A stretch of 64,000 bases of DNA. Source: Caenorhabditis elegans (taxonomy: Eukaryota > Nematoda > Chromadorea > Rhabditida > Rhabditidae). Positions 31,206 through 44,480 of the stretch are shown here, in pieces. Under the pieces are notes generated by a model, which was not told where the DNA came from, did no database searches, and saw nothing but the letters and a program-made list of their open reading frames with translations. The stretch covers positions 3,472,001 through 3,536,000 of the forward strand of contig NC_003283.11 of the NCBI RefSeq assembly GCF_000002985.6. The letters run 5' to 3'. The position numbers and the translations under genes were made by a program. Every line of letters begins with the position of its first letter. The stretch's first letter is position 1.

Positions 31206-33683
31206 TTACTTTGAAATAATATAGCCTAGAACAAGTGGGACTATAACCCAAATATCTAAATTCAAAGCCGTAAGATAGGAAAGATCAATAGTTTTTGGAT
31301 AGAAAAACTTCGGCATTTTCCCATTATACTTGAACAGTCTCTCAAACTTGAACGCGGCTTCATCCAGCGCCGGCATCGGCTGATCCGTGAAAGTTGACAG
31401 GAATTGCTCCGCTTGAATTTGATAAGACTTGTGCTCCACCACTTCTCGAATATGATTCTCGAGGTATTGTTCGGAAAGGTGGAATTTGTTTAAAATACGT
31501 GCAAATCCTTTGCTTTTGGCGAGCCACGCATTTCTCATTTGCTCCGCGAACATTGGCATGAAGAGTGAGGGAGTTGCGGAGCACACGGCTTCTTTCACAC
31601 TGGAATTGCAGAAAAAAAAATTACATAGGCTTCTAATATTAAAAATTACCTCTTTAAGCCTCCATGACTCAAGAATAAAACCGTCTTCTTGTGATTCAAA
31701 ATCTGCTGCTGTGGAACCCAGGACGAGATTTTCACATGCTCACCGAGTCCCTTTGGCCGGTCACCTTTCATGCTCCAAATCACACGATACTCGGTCAATC
31801 TGTTCAGGGTATTTAGGAAAATTTCAAACTTCTCCTCCGGGGCAAATCTCCAATCGATGATCGTTCCAAAAGCTACGAGGATTGTGCCTGGAAATTTTCT
31901 TACTTTTTTGGATGTTTTTTTAGAAGCAGTTGTTACAAAATTATTCCAAAAAATGATCTACCGTAAGCTATGTTACAGTAGTCCTACAGTATTTTTTGTC
32001 GGCTGCTTGTATATATTCAGTTAATACATATGTTTTAAAAATCACCTTTCGATTTCGGGTCACTGACAAACTGTTCCCAATCCTCATCCAACACCTTTTT
32101 CTGAGCTGTGCAGTAGGTTCCAAACGAGAAGTACTAAAATTTATAAAAATTAGTTTTTTTTCAAAATTCTTAAAAAGCTTAAAACTAACATCATTAGTTC
32201 TGGCTCCAACCGGGTAAAGTGGGTCCGGCATATCAGTAAACGAGAAGGAGCTTCTGCGATTGTAATCGTAAAATGAAAAGAAAGGAAATGGGATAATCGA
32301 ACGAAGAGCCCATTTTTGAGCAAATCCAGCCACTGCTCCAGTGATAAACGCGCTTCCGAACCAGTCAACTGTAGAGACCACTCGATGCCAGTACTTTTCA
32401 ATTGTGAAGTTTGACATTGAGTAGGGAAGGAAGTTGGGGACCATTATGGCGTAATTTCTGGAAAAAAAAACATTTTTAAACTAGAAATATTAAGGAGATC
32501 CGCCCGTTTGTCTGGCCTCCCCGCGAGATTCCAAAAATTCTTCCAAAATTTCTCAAATGTTTCAGAAATGTTTTCAGACTTCCGAAAAATGCAAGAGAAA
32601 TTAAATTTTAAATTTAAAAGATTCTTAGATTTTTGAAATAGTTCCAAAAGTTTTTAAATTCTTCTTAAACCTCCCAAGAGGTTCTCGATTTTTCTAGAAA
32701 ATTTTTTAACTTTTCAGAATTTTAACTTTTTTTTACAAAGTTCAGAAAGTTTCTAAGCAATTTCCCGCCTAAATTTTTCAGTGAAAATTTGAATTTTTGA
32801 CCAGGAAATCTAAAAATCTAACAATTCCCCCACCTGCTGAACCCCTTAAAACTCCCATGAGCACTCTCCACGTCACTAGAATGCATCATCACATGCGGCT
32901 TCCCAGTAATCTCCGCCATAGCGTACCCGCACGGGGAAAACAGAGAGTCTGACAGAAAGAGGTCCCAGTTCTCATTTGCTATCTCAAGATATCGATTTTT
33001 TTGATGCTTCAGAATTCTGTCACAGGAAATTGAGCCGAAGATGAATGGGACTGCCTGGAAAATTTGGAAGCTTTAAAATTTCAAAAAAAAAAAATTGAAT
33101 TAACTTACCTGATGGACAAACGTAAACTCATCTTCGAAAGCGATTTTGAAAAAGTCCTTGGAAATGAAATTATTTTCAAACCCTGAAAAAAAGAGGGAAA
33201 TGTCCAAAAATCTGAAGCAAAAACTACCTGACATATTGATGAACCTTTCCTCCATTCCAAAATCAATATCTGGCTTATACGTAGCCATTTCCAGCGCAGT
33301 AGTATGATCATTTTTCTGCAATCGATGCATCAAAGGTGTGATGGATGTTGCGTGGGATCTGAAAGAAAATATTTTTGAACAGGTATTTTAGAATGATTTT
33401 TAAAATTTGCTGGACACGCAATAATTTTGAATTTACATTTCAAGTTAAAATTGAAAAATTTTGGAATTTTAAACTAAAATTTAGGAAATTTATACAATTA
33501 ATTTACTTTAAAAAACAATTTAAAAAATATTTTCAGAATGATAATTTTATCAACTAAATTTTTTTTTCAAATTTTAATATTTAAAATTTACCTTCCCTGA
33601 TCCATAACTGTTAGCAAAACTTTCGCGGAATCACAAAAATTCGGAAACAGTAGAAATAAATATAATATTGAAGTTTTTATCAT
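31206..33683 (-). CDS. UDP-glycosyltransferase (UGT family 1)
   Basis: Multi-exon gene. MIKTSILYLFLLFPNFCDSA is a signal peptide, followed by KVLLTVMDQGR and SHATSITPLMHRL. Middle exons include LFLSDSLFSPCGYAMAEITG, YSMSNFTIEKYWHRVVSTVD and FTDMPDPLYPVG. The sugar-nucleotide signature spans two exons, SWVPQQQILNHKKTVLFLSH then GGLKSVKEAVCSATPSLFMP and MFAEQMRNAWLAK. A C-terminal TM anchor, IWVIVPLVLGYIISK, puts the catalytic domain in the ER lumen. Such enzymes conjugate sugars from UDP donors to lipophilic compounds. The signature's usual D-Q pair is E-Q here, which may change donor choice. A TGATAAG site upstream suggests intestinal expression. Confidence 0.88.
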
Positions 33684-33937
33684 TTTTAGGTGAATTCTGA
33701 AATACAAATATTTGTCAAATGGTAAAAAGAGAAGAAAAAATCAAAATGTTTTCAATTAGCCATAAAAAACACCAAACAAACACATTAGAAAAACCAGTAG
33801 GTCAATAATTTCCAAACACCTTTTATAGCGGTGATCTAAAACTTGGAACGTCTAATTATCTTGAGAAACTATAGAATATAGTTGTATGTTGTAGTCACGG
33901 GAAAATGTATCGATCTCTGCGTCTCTTGGAGGAAAGT

Positions 33938-33944
33938 GATAAGA
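33938..33944 (+). promoter_or_regulatory. GATA site upstream of the UGT gene
   Basis: TGATAAG about 255 bp before the UGT start codon, an ELT-2-type intestinal site. A single motif, so only suggestive. Confidence 0.35.
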
Positions 33945-34289
33945 TGACAATTTTTGACATTTTTTGGTATTAATTTTGATAAGAAAATTGAAGATAGGAG
34001 GGGAAAGTTTCTTGGCAAAAAAGATAATGGAAATAAAAAAGAGTTATACGAATCAAGGTTCAAATTTTGAATTAAGAAAGTTGAATTAGTGAAAACTGAA
34101 AGGAAAATTACAAAAAAAATGCGATTTTTCGAATTTTGAACTTATACTTTTATTTGGCAAAAATATTTTAAAAAAAAGGAATGAGCTAACTTATATGTAA
34201 TTTTTCCAAAATAATATTACTTACAATCAATATATTACAACTCACCTGTAGAACAGACATAAAAATGTTCTGTTCCCGGGCACAAATAT

Positions 34290-35340
34290 CAGCACGGCGT
34301 GTAAAATTTAAAAACCTAGAAAAAAGCTTGAAAAACAAATGTACGCAATTATGAAAATGCGCGTGGTGTTTGCGGACTTGACTACCGTAGTCCACCTAAA
34401 TTTTAGCAATTAATGCTTCCCAGTTTCGTTTTATATGAAAATATCGCTGAATTAAAGCAAAAAAATGCATTGTCTTATTGAAAAAGAATGAAGGAAACAC
34501 TAAAATTATATGAAATTCAAATACAAAAAATATGAACTACGCATTGAACGAAACAAGGCAGTTTGAAGCTGCATTAAGGAACAGAAATTTTAAGTGTAAA
34601 CTTGTGACGGTGGGTATACATTTTATGTACTTAAATTGTTCGAAAACCTTCATTCAGTCAATTGGTGAAGTTTCAAAAACTTTGTGAATCTAGTTTTTGA
34701 GAAAATTTCAAATTTGTGGCAATTTTACCGATTTTTCGTGGATTTCCGAGCTTAAATTGAAAAATTCAATGTGAACTTGTGACGGTGGGTATGGATTTTA
34801 TGCACATAATTTGTTTGAAATAGTCTACCAAGTAAACTGGTAAAGTTTCAGAAACTTTGTGGGCCTAGTTTTTGAAAAAAGTTCAAAAATGTGCCAATTT
34901 TGTCGAATTTTAGTGGTTTTTGGAGTTAAAATAGAAAAATTCAATATGAACTTGTGACGGTGGGTATGATTTTTTTGCACATAATTTGATTATAATAGTC
35001 TACTGAGTAAACTGGTGCAATTTCAGAAAATTTGTGGATCTAGTTTTTGAAAAAAATTCAAAAATGTGCAATTTTTGACGCATTTTCCTAATAATTGCCT
35101 GATAAATCAAATTTCCACCTATATTCAGGAAAATAATCGTTTTTAAATGTGATTTATTCATTTTAAAAACAATTTTTTGTATATTTTTGTAGTTTTGATC
35201 CATTATAATGTCTCATTCATCGATTTTCAATGACATTAAAAATTTAAATTCAAATTTCGCGCGCTTTGCCGCGGCCATGGCCTAGGATTCTCACTTTTCA
35301 CTTTTCGCTAGGCCAGATGTACCAATTTACACGCCGTGAT
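34290..35340. mobile_element. Non-autonomous element with inverted ends around a 175-bp tandem repeat
   Basis: CAGCACGGCGTGTAAAATTT on the left and AATTTACACGCCGTGATC on the right are inverted. Inside lie three tandem 175-bp units and a GGCCATGGCCTAGG palindrome at about 35272. No transposase frame was found. Confidence 0.6.
34601..35100. repeat. Three tandem copies of a 175-bp unit
   Basis: CTTGTGACGGTGGGTAT begins at 34601, 34776 and 34951, exactly 175 bp apart each time. Each unit continues with a TTTATG(T/C)AC-like segment, AAACTTTGTG and CTAGTTTTTGA. The units have diverged by scattered changes, mostly in A/T runs. Confidence 0.85.
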
Positions 35341-35821
35341 CAGTGTAAAAAAATAAACATTTCCACTAAATATTTTGCACCTACATGAAAGATGATCCCA
35401 TTCTGGAAATAAATTTTGCAGAATTAAAAGTTTAACTTTGAAAAAAACCTTTTTTTGAAAAATAATTCGTTGACGAGCTGAAAAAACTACCACTTACTAT
35501 GAATAGATCGTAATTGAAAAGAAGCATTAAGTTTTCTCTTGAAAATCACGTTTTTCAGTATTGCCATTATATGTAGTTGAAACATTCAAAACTCGCTCCA
35601 CAAAAATTTGATCACTGCAAAATTTCAAACTTTGTCTCAAATTCTTTAAACCACAGACAGTGAGTAATTCCATTCAACCTACAAATAAATTTCAAGGAAG
35701 ATGGAAAATTTTTGTAGTTCCAAAATTTTAAGGCGTTCAACGTCAATAACGAGTTACTCATTTATATTTCCAATATTTCCAATTCCAAAAACAATTATTT
35801 CATAGTCTTCCCAATTTCAGA

Positions 35822-37251
35822 ATGCTTGGCAAGGAATGGAGCGCTCTTTTGCAATTGGTGCAACATTCAACTGCAGTTTTTTCAATTATAATCAACACTT
35901 TTTTAATTTATCTGATTCTTACAAAATCCCCAAAACAATTGGGTGCCTATAAATGGCTTATGGTCTACATTTCGGTTTTTGAAATTTTCTACTCAATTTT
36001 GGATGTTGTGCTAGTTCCGGTATGTTCAAATTAACCTTTCTTGTACTGTTTCAAAATATTAAAATATTCAGCAACACTATTCACATGGCTCCACGTTCTT
36101 GGTCATTGTTGGCATTAAAGAGAAAATATTAGGTCCCGGAGGACTTTTAATATTGAACGCATGTTATTGGGGATGTTATGGTGCATCGATGGCCGTATTC
36201 TCTTTGCATTTTATTTATCGGTGGCTTGTGGTGACTGAGTGAGTTTTTTATAAATATAATTTCATAAAGAGGCAACAGCGGGCGACAGTAGGTCAAATTT
36301 AATAGGGTTATTTACTTTTTTACTTAAATTTTGTATTTCTGTAGTCTCGCGAAATATAACCTTAGTGGTGTTCTCATATTGTAGAAACCCTCTCCTGGAA
36401 ACATTCAACGGATGGAAAATCATCTTATGGTTTTCAATTCCTCTTTGGTACGCACTGGTCTGGATTTCCACGGGATACATTCTCTCGGCTCCAAATGAGT
36501 CAACTTCGAGATATATCAAGTAATCGGGTAATCTATATCTTCCAATTTAACTTTCTGGAGTTTCAGAGACAGTGTAAAGGAGATTTTCGGTTTGGAATTT
36601 GACGAATATGTGTATCTGGGGCCGTATCTTTACGAGAAAGCGGTTAACGGAAACATTCATGTTGCGATCAAAGCTTTACTGTCATTGGGAATTATTTCTG
36701 TGACTATTGTGAGTTTCTAGTCATAGGTCATACCGTACAAACTAAGCTTACTGCATTGGAGAACATCTTTGCCTATTTTTCAATGAAAATCCAAAGTTCA
36801 GGTGTCTTCCCTCATAATCGTTCTAGCATTCGGCATCCTTTGCTACCAGAAAATCAACCAACTTGTGGCGACAACTGCAGCTTCTGTCAAATTAATAAAA
36901 CTCCAGCGTCAACTTTTCTACGCACTGGTAGTCCAAACCATTGTGCCATTTGTTTTAATGCACATCCCAGGAGCCATAATGATTGCCTTCGTGTTTCTGG
37001 ATATCGACTTGGGAGTCTACAGCGCAGTACTATCGATGACAATTGCAATTTATCCGGCTGTCGATCCTATACCAACGTTGATTATTGTTGAGAATTACAG
37101 GAAAACTATTTTGGGTAAGATACTATGTTCGGAATTCCGAGAATTTTTTCTGATTTTTTCAGAGTTCTGTGGTTGCGTGAAGAAGTCAAGAATTTCAGTG
37201 ACATCTACAGTTGAAAGGCCGAAATCCGTAATGATATCATCAAATATCTGA
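35822..37251 (+). CDS. Serpentine receptor class R (str family), tandem copy 1
   Basis: Six exons, 35822-36019, 36072-36238, 36385-36519, 36567-36708, 36802-37114 and 37163-37251, join in frame to 347 residues, the usual str length. MLGKEWSALLQLVQHSTAVF opens TM1. LTKSPKQLGAYKWLMVYIS and FEIFYSILDVVLVP form TM2. QHYSHGSTFLVIVGIKEKIL, GASMAVFSLHFIYRWLVVT, FDEYVYLGPYLYEK, KLIKLQRQLFYALVVQTIVP and MHIPGAIM follow. IAIYPAVDPIPTLIIVENYR ends TM7, and the tail is Ser-rich. These are seven-helix presumed odorant receptors. This copy is the most diverged of the four. An AATAAA lies just past the stop. Confidence 0.9.
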
Positions 37252-38177
37252 ACTTCAATAAACCAAGTAATTGTTTTTTCGGTTGTAATGTGAAAGTTAC
37301 TAAATACTGCGTAATAGAATTTTGAAACAGATCTTGGAATAATCGTATTTATTAATTAGTCTTTAAACTGCAATCTACACAAGAGCCGTTGTTTATTTAT
37401 TTCTTATTGTGAATATTTTGTGATCACATATTAGTATTTTTTCTGATGAGTGAGTTGTTTTTTGTATTTTCGATTCTCACCAGAAACTTCCTCATCGTCC
37501 TCGTTCCTTGTTTTTATCTATTATTACTGAATACAAAATTAAATTCCAAGAAAGTTACCGACTAACATCTAAACTATTACAGTACAACACAAGATTCGTT
37601 CAATAGTATGTTGGTTCATAAAATAATCTATGTACTTTGGGAAAATTAGATTTTGTTTTTCAAGGAATATGAACTTTTCTCTGTTTCTAGGCAATCAATA
37701 CACTTGGGAAATAATGCAGAAAAACATTAAACTATATCATTTGAATCCGAATACGTAACATCTAGGTTTTACTGTTACAGACCGAGAGTATTGTACTGGA
37801 TTCCACCTTTCACTTCGGCAGGCTTTTTTAAAGTTGGACTATCGCTTTCGAACGTATAGACCCAAAATGAGCTCAAATGAGCAAACATTTACACTGATGT
37901 TAGCTAAAATCTCGAATTTTGCCCACAATTCAAGGTTTTCGCTAACTAAAATTAAAAATCAATGTAATTTTTTTGAAACTTTGAACTGTTATAAAAATTT
38001 TGAAAAACTTCTGAGAAGTTTCATTACAAAATTAGTTTATTTCAATTCATTTTAGATCTATACGTTCAAAGTCGTCCGAACCGTTCGTCATCATTGTAGT
38101 TTCATTTTCTATTTTTCAATGGAAAGCACTTTTCTAAAAATCACGCAAGTTTCCCATTTTAAATCTAAATTTTTAGA
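37252..38177. other. Intergenic region between str copies 1 and 2
   Basis: About 925 bp with no coding sequence. The last 150 bp or so before str copy 2 (TTTCAATGGAAAGCACTTTT ... TTTTTAGAATG) resembles the sequence before copy 4 (TTTCAATTGAAAGCATTTTT), so promoter DNA was duplicated with the genes. Confidence 0.5.
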
Positions 38178-39940
38178 ATGCTCGGAAAGGAATGGAGTGT
38201 TCTCTTAAAGTTTATTCAAGACGTTTCAGCGGTTTTTTCTATAGTGATCAACACTTTCCTGATTGCCCTAATTCTCACAAAGTCCCCAAAACAGTTGGGC
38301 GCATATAAATGGCTCCTGATCTACATTTCAGTTTTTGAGATTTTTTACTCGATTCTAGATGTGATGTTAGTTCCGGTACGTGTAATTTCTGGTTCTCAAT
38401 TATCTGGAATTTCAAAAATTAAAGCTAAAATTAAAGACTTCTATAAATTTTTAGAATTTTCAGCAGCACTATTCGCATGGCCCAACCTTTCTGGTCATTG
38501 TTGGTCTTAAGGACAAACTATTTGGCCCTGCGGGTCTTCTGATTCTTAACTCTTGCTACTGGGGGTTCTTCGGTGCATCGATGGCTATGTTCGCAGTTCA
38601 TTTTGTTTACAGATGGCTTGTTGTAACAAAGTAAATGAGTTTAATTATGTAATCTCTAAAGTCTCTACCATCTTTCTCAGACCCCAGAAGACAATTTTGA
38701 CAGATTCTGACGATTCTGAAAATTCTCTTTTTTTTTGTAGAAACCCTCTCCTGGAAACTTTCAACGGATGGAAACTCATCCTATGGTTCTCAATACCATT
38801 ATGGTACGCGCTTGTCTGGATTTGCACCGGATACATTCTATCGGCGCCCAACGAGCACACCTCAAGATTCATCAAGTGATGCTTTTATTTTCAGGGCTAT
38901 CTTTAGAATGAAAATTGAAATTCAGGGACAATGTGAAAGAGAAATTCGATCTGGAGTTGGATGAGTACGTCTACCTGGGACCATTTCTCTACGAGAGAAC
39001 TGAAAATGGAACTATTGATGTTCACATTGTGCCATTTATTGGGCTGGGCATGATTTCTGGAACTATCGTAAGTTCGAAAGGTAGAATTAAACATTTCATA
39101 AAACTCTAAAAAGCATACTTCTGTTGCTCACGTTGAAAACTCGAGTTGCGATCGCTATTTGGCCAGGCCGTAAATTATAGTTCAATTTTTTACAATAAGA
39201 AAGGGAGAAATTAAAAACAATTAGTTGACTAATTTGAGAATAACATTAAAATTTGTTTGGTAAGTGACAACTTCAACCAAATTGTGAAAACTTTTTTGAA
39301 TTTTTCAATAACAATGAATTTGAAACTAATCAAATATTTGTCTAGATTAATAAATTTAGTTTGATTTAAAAAAAAAAGAAGTTAGCATATTGGATTGGGC
39401 AGTTTTGTAGATTTAACGAGGAGGTTTGCCGCCCATCCCAAGACAAAAAGTTAAATAGAAACTAAATCAAAAAAATATTTAGCGTTAATAGATTTCAGGT
39501 TTCTTCCATTATAATCGTTCTTGTCTTCGCGATTCTTTGCTACCAAAAAATCAACAAACTCGTTGCAACCACGGCAACTTCTGCCAAACTCATCAAGCTT
39601 CAGCGCCAACTGTTCTATGCACTCGTCATCCAAATTCTTGTGCCATTTGTTTTAATGCACATTCCAGCGGCTATAATGCTTGTATTCGCTTTTCTTGACA
39701 TTGATCTAGGCGTCTACAGTGCTGTTGTATCAATGACCATTGCAATTTATCCGGCAGTTGATCCTATTCCAACGCTGGTTATTGTTGAGAATTACAGAAA
39801 CGCCATTATCAGTGAGAATACTTAAATTTAAACATATAACCGAAATTGTAGTTTTTACCGTTTCAGGGTACCTGTCATTAGATTGCATGAGGGTGTCTTC
39901 AGTCACAACAGCCACTCCCAATATAAACACAGGATTATAA
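38178..39940 (+). CDS. Serpentine receptor class R (str family), tandem copy 2
   Basis: Same exon plan as the upstream copy, starting MLGKEWSVLLKFIQDVSAVF. It includes LTKSPKQLGAYKWLLIYISV, QHYSHGPTFLVIVGLKDKLF, GASMAMFAVHFVYRWLVVT, WICTGYILSAPNEHTSRFIK, FDLELDEYVYLGPFLYERT, KLIKLQRQLFYALVIQILVP and IAIYPAVDPIPTLVIVENYR. The tail reads RYLSLDCMRVSSVTTATPNI to a TAA at 39938-39940. The fourth intron is about 430 bp and holds a broken end of a GCGGCAA MITE (TTTGCCGCCCATCCC at about 39427). No frame damage was seen. It is very close to copies 3 and 4. Confidence 0.9.
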
Positions 39941-40680
39941 AATGCTTCAGCTAACATCACATCTTCAATACTTTGCAACGTTTTTTGAAAATTGGCCCTA
40001 ATTGTAAAGCTAAATTCATTTCATAAATTTATGGAATCTAAAATTTTAATTGCTTATAGATACAATGTTTATCAAAATATTCATGTTACGGCAGTTAACT
40101 TCGCGACTCACAAAAGCTCCAGATTTGACTACACTTGAATAAACTTGAATAAACTTTGATTGGATTTCCCACCGGTTTTATACTTTTTTTCAAATGATAC
40201 AAACTTCTGTCCCATTATGAAGTTACTCGCGCTGGAATTTGGAGATAAAGTGTTTAAATGCAGTAATGGGTCGGGCGATGTTCTGCGTGTATCTTTCCCC
40301 GGATAGTTGACGTGGTGGTTCTGATGGTTGATCATTGAATATCGTAAGTAATTACAAGGAGGATCTAGTATAGCCGTATTTCCCAACACGAGTCTCTTAC
40401 GGAAATTGAATTGAAACATATGGGTACAACTAGTCTACTTACCCAGGCAGGCTTTATGTACGACAAAACATATTTTTCTACTGTTCTGCATTATTTTTAG
40501 TTAGTGAACAAACCACTGCATTACATTTAATTGAAAATACCACCCCTCCTAAATCTTTCTGACCAAACCTTTTTTCCACATTATTTGTGTTTTGAAAAAA
40601 AATTTCAAAAACTAAATTTTTCAATTGTTTCATTTTTCCGTACACGTGTTATTTTGTGTCCGGAAGGAAAATTTTTCAGA
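39941..40680. other. Intergenic region between str copies 2 and 3
   Basis: About 740 bp. A cluster of small direct repeats (CACTTGAATAAACTTGAATAAAC) lies at about 40130. No gene or recognisable element was found. Confidence 0.45.
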
Positions 40681-42343
40681 ATGCTCGGAAAGGAATGGAG
40701 TGCTCTGTTGAAACTGATTCAAGATGTTTCGGCGGTTTTCTCTATTGTGATCAACACTTTTCTGATCGCCCTAATTCTCACAAAGTCCCCAAAACATTTG
40801 GGCGCATATAAATGGCTTATGATCTACATTTCAGTTTTTGAGATTTTCTACTCAATTCTAGATGTATTTCTAGTTCCGGTACGCTTTATTTGTTTCTAAA
40901 GACGGTGTTGGTCCTAATTCTTTCGTTCATAATTTTTAGGCGGGTGAGAACTTCTCTCGTCGGTACGACAGAGGCTGTCTAGACAAAGCCGGAAATATTT
41001 ATAGTCTGCTGTAGCGATACATCGTATCTTTTAGATATAAATTAGCTGTTTTTTCGGTAGATTTAATTTCTGGTTTTTTTTTAATTAAAACTTAAAAAAA
41101 AAACAGAAAATTCGTTAAGTGCTCACTGAAACAGTATAATTATTTTTTCTATAGATGTTCAAAGTTTTCAGCAACACTATTCCCACGGCCCCACATTTCT
41201 GGTCATTGTTGGTCTTAAGGACAAACTATTCGGCCCCCCGGGTCTTCTGATTCTTAACTCCTGCTACTGGGGATGCTTCGGTGCATCGATGGCTATGTTC
41301 GCAGTTCATTTTGTCTACCGATGGCTTGTTGTTACAAAGTGAGTTTCATCACCTAATCTCTAAAAACTATGTCCTCTTCCGCAGACACCCATTGATCGAA
41401 ACATTTTACGGATGGAAAATCTGCATTTGGTTTTCAGTGCCAATGTGGTACGGGTTGACATGGATTTGTACCGGATATATTCTCTCAGCGCCGAATGAGC
41501 ATACCTCGAGGTTCATAAAGTAATCGTGTATTTTCTGGATTTCCTTACTGGAAATTGATTTTCAGGGACAATATAAAAGAGATATTCGAATTGAAGATTG
41601 ATGCGTATGTTTACTTGGGACCATTTCTCTACGAGAGAGCTGATAATGGAACTGTTAATGTGCACATTGTGCCATTTATTGGGCTGGCCATAATTTCTGG
41701 AACCATTGTGAGTTGAGAAGATTTAACTTTACAGAACTAACAAGTCCATGAAAAACTTTACAAAATTATAAACTAGACATGCCTCTTCTGATGTCGGACT
41801 TTGGTTTTAAAAACATTATGTTATACTAACTAGTAAGCCCAATCCCCAAGCAAAACATCCAAATTTTCCTTCAAGCTCTTATTATTCGTTTGATAAATTT
41901 CAGATATCTTCTGTCACAATCGTCCTCGTCTTTGGTATTTTATGCTACCAAAAAATCAGTTGTCTCGTTGCCATCACAGTAGGCTCTGGCAAACTTATCA
42001 AACTTCAGCGTCAACTTTTCTTCGCACTTGTCATTCAAACTCTTGTACCATTTCTTTTAATGCATATCCCAGCAGCTATAATGTTTGCATTTGTCTTCCT
42101 GGACATTGATCTAGGTGTCTACAGTGCAGTTGTATCAATGACCATTGCAATTTATCCGGCAGTTGATCCTATTCCGACGCTGGTTATTGTGAAAAACTAC
42201 AGAAAAGCCATTATCAGTGAGAATAATTAATTTTTACATAACCAAAATATATATTATTTTAAATTTCAGGCTACTTGTCATTAGAATGCGTTAGGAAATC
42301 TCCAGTCCCTGCAACTATCCCCAAAATGAACACAGGACTATAA
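40681..42343 (+). CDS. Serpentine receptor class R (str family), tandem copy 3
   Basis: The ATG at 40681 opens MLGKEWSALLKLIQDVSAVF. The frame continues across about six exons (40681-40878, about 41172-41338, 41384-41520, 41567-41707, 41904-42210, 42270-42343) with LTKSPKHLGAYKWLMIYISV, QHYSHGPTFLVIVGLKDKLF, MYGLTWICTG-type TM4 sequence, YVYLGPFLYERADNGTVNVH, KLIKLQRQLFFALVIQTLVP, MHIPAAIMFAFVFLD and IAIYPAVDPIPTLVIVKNYR. A stop follows IPKMNTGL. Small oddities are KHLG for KQLG, CLVAITVG for KLVATTAA in TM5-6, and a longer first intron with GGTACGACAGAGGCTGTC. It appears functional. Confidence 0.88.
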
Positions 42344-42361
42344 GAAGCTTCAGCTCAAATC

Positions 42362-44480
42362 ACTCGGCAATTTGGTTCTCCTTTCTTTCGCTCTTTTTTC
42401 ACCTATCTTTCACCCTTTTTTCGCCTAGATTATATCGGCGAAATATAGCAGTGGAAGTGCGAAAGAAAGGTGAATATGTGCGAAAGAAAGGAGAACCAAA
42501 ACGGAAATTTATCGAAAAAACATAGATTTTATGGAGATTTTTATGTATTGTACTTTATTCATCTATCATTTACTTTCTCAACGTTTTTTTTTATTGCTGA
42601 TATTTTATGATTAGTAGCTCCATCCTGGATTCCGTTGTCGTTGTGGGTTGAACTCAGTACCTTCGGGACGTAAATCGCGTGTGTTACCTCTTGCACTATT
42701 CTCGCGCTGATTCTGATTTTGTGTGAGGTGCAATAAATAGTAAAGAAGTCCTCTACTCTCCCCGATAGTACTATTTGTAGATTTCTAAAAGGTGTTTCTG
42801 AGAAAGTGATAGCGTTTTCAGATAAAATAGTTTATTTAATATACCCTTCAATCAGTGAATGGTTGTAAAAACAAGCAGAGAGTGATACTCATAGTCTATA
42901 GACCTCTATATTCTGTCTTTTGGGAATGTATTCAAATAATCTCTTTGTTTCTAAATACTGTTTACAGCCATATTTATACAACATGTGACGATGTAGACGT
43001 AGGTTGTAAAACCTGACAGAGAGATGGTCATCTACATTCTGACTTTTTGGAATATACAGTGGTGGCTAAAAGGATATGCGTTTTCAGTTTTCCTAGTGTA
43101 ACTTTTTTCATTGTGCTTCTTTTTATCTCAAATTTTCGGACAACATATAATGGCACTAAATACAATTATTTTATGAGTAGTTTTCATAAATATCAAAAAA
43201 TAAAAATTTTATGACATTTTTTTCAAAATTCAAAAATTGAAAAATTCGATGAATTTCGGAGAAAGTCTGAACCAAAAAAATTATTAGCAGAAGTTGCAAA
43301 AAACAGTGAAGCAGATTATTTTTATTGTGTATCATTTTACAATATTGTACAATGAAATTGGATTGGTCACAACGTGGCATTCGGAACTGAGACCACTGGA
43401 AAACAAGACTGGTGTGGCTTTGGCTGAAGCTTTGTCCAAAACAACTTTTTTTTGTTGAAAGTTTTCGAATTTTCATTATCCTACTAATCATACAAAAATT
43501 TGAGTGTATTGCCTCCAGTCACAAAATCAATGTCATCTACGATCCTATTTCTTCTAGGCTATTTGGTGAGATAGTCAAACACGTATAATGAAAATTCTAT
43601 GAAGTTAGAAGAACATTTTCAGCCAACACAAAGTTGCCGTTTTTTCTACATTTGTTCGTTTCAAACTTAAATAGCTCTAATCCAAGAAGGCTATAGCTTG
43701 CCAGTTTCCGTACTAAGTATTTTTGAACTGTACATATATTGTCTATTCTTTTTTTGGAAAATGTGGAATTTTCAAATGCAGGTACTTAACCTGTGTAGCT
43801 TTCTGAATTGTGCCTCGTTAAAATTAACAGTCGCAGTAGTTTAGCAACAGAGGTTTATTCCAACATTTGCCACTGTTTACGGAAAAATAGCATGAGCAGC
43901 GGTTCACACTTTGTGTTCAATACAACTGTAAACAGCATGTCCGAAATTCCGAAATATATCCGAAATATAATTTTCCAAAAGTCAAAATGGTCAGGTCAAT
44001 ACTCGAAAAGATTTGTCTTTTTTAGGTTTTACAATCATTCATTGACAACGTTTCTTTACATGCCAACACATGCCAACGTTTCTTTAGTTGTTTTAAGTAG
44101 GTACTAAGTACTAAGTAAGTAAGTATGAAAAAAGATCCTAAACGACAAACTCCTTGTTTTGACCACCATTTTTATACCTTTTTTAAAAACAATTTTTGGT
44201 ATTCCTCAGGAAAACTGTCTTCCTCAACAATAATGGAGAAACAAATAATGTTATCTGACAACTAATTAGTAACTAGAAAAGGAAAAAGTGCCGAATTCAT
44301 AACTCTGAACAGCTCTCATCTACCCCAATTTTACTGATATGCGAAAGAAGGGAGAAGAAGTGCGAAAGAAAGCAGAAGAAGAGCGAGAAATAGGTGAAAA
44401 CAGCGCTTGGCGGCACAATTCACTGATGTGCGAAAGAAAGGTGAAGAAGTGCGAAAGATAGGAGAACCAAATTGCAGAGT
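42362..44480. repeat. Element bounded by inverted GCGAAAGAAAGG clusters
   Basis: The left end ACTCGGCAATTTGGTTCTCC and the inverse of the right end (ACTCTGCAATTTGGTTCTCC, from GGAGAACCAAATTGCAGAGT) match at 19 of 20 positions. Both ends are rich in GTGCGAAAGAAAGG or its complement; the left end itself folds back over 42370-42500. The interior has no convincing coding sequence. It may be one 2.1-kb element or two related fold-back elements. Confidence 0.6.

Noticed and set aside
43171-43491. 106-codon minus-strand frame as a transposase fragment
   Set aside because: Inside the 42362-44480 element, but no DD(E/D) or helix-turn-helix pattern could be seen; the composition is AT-driven.
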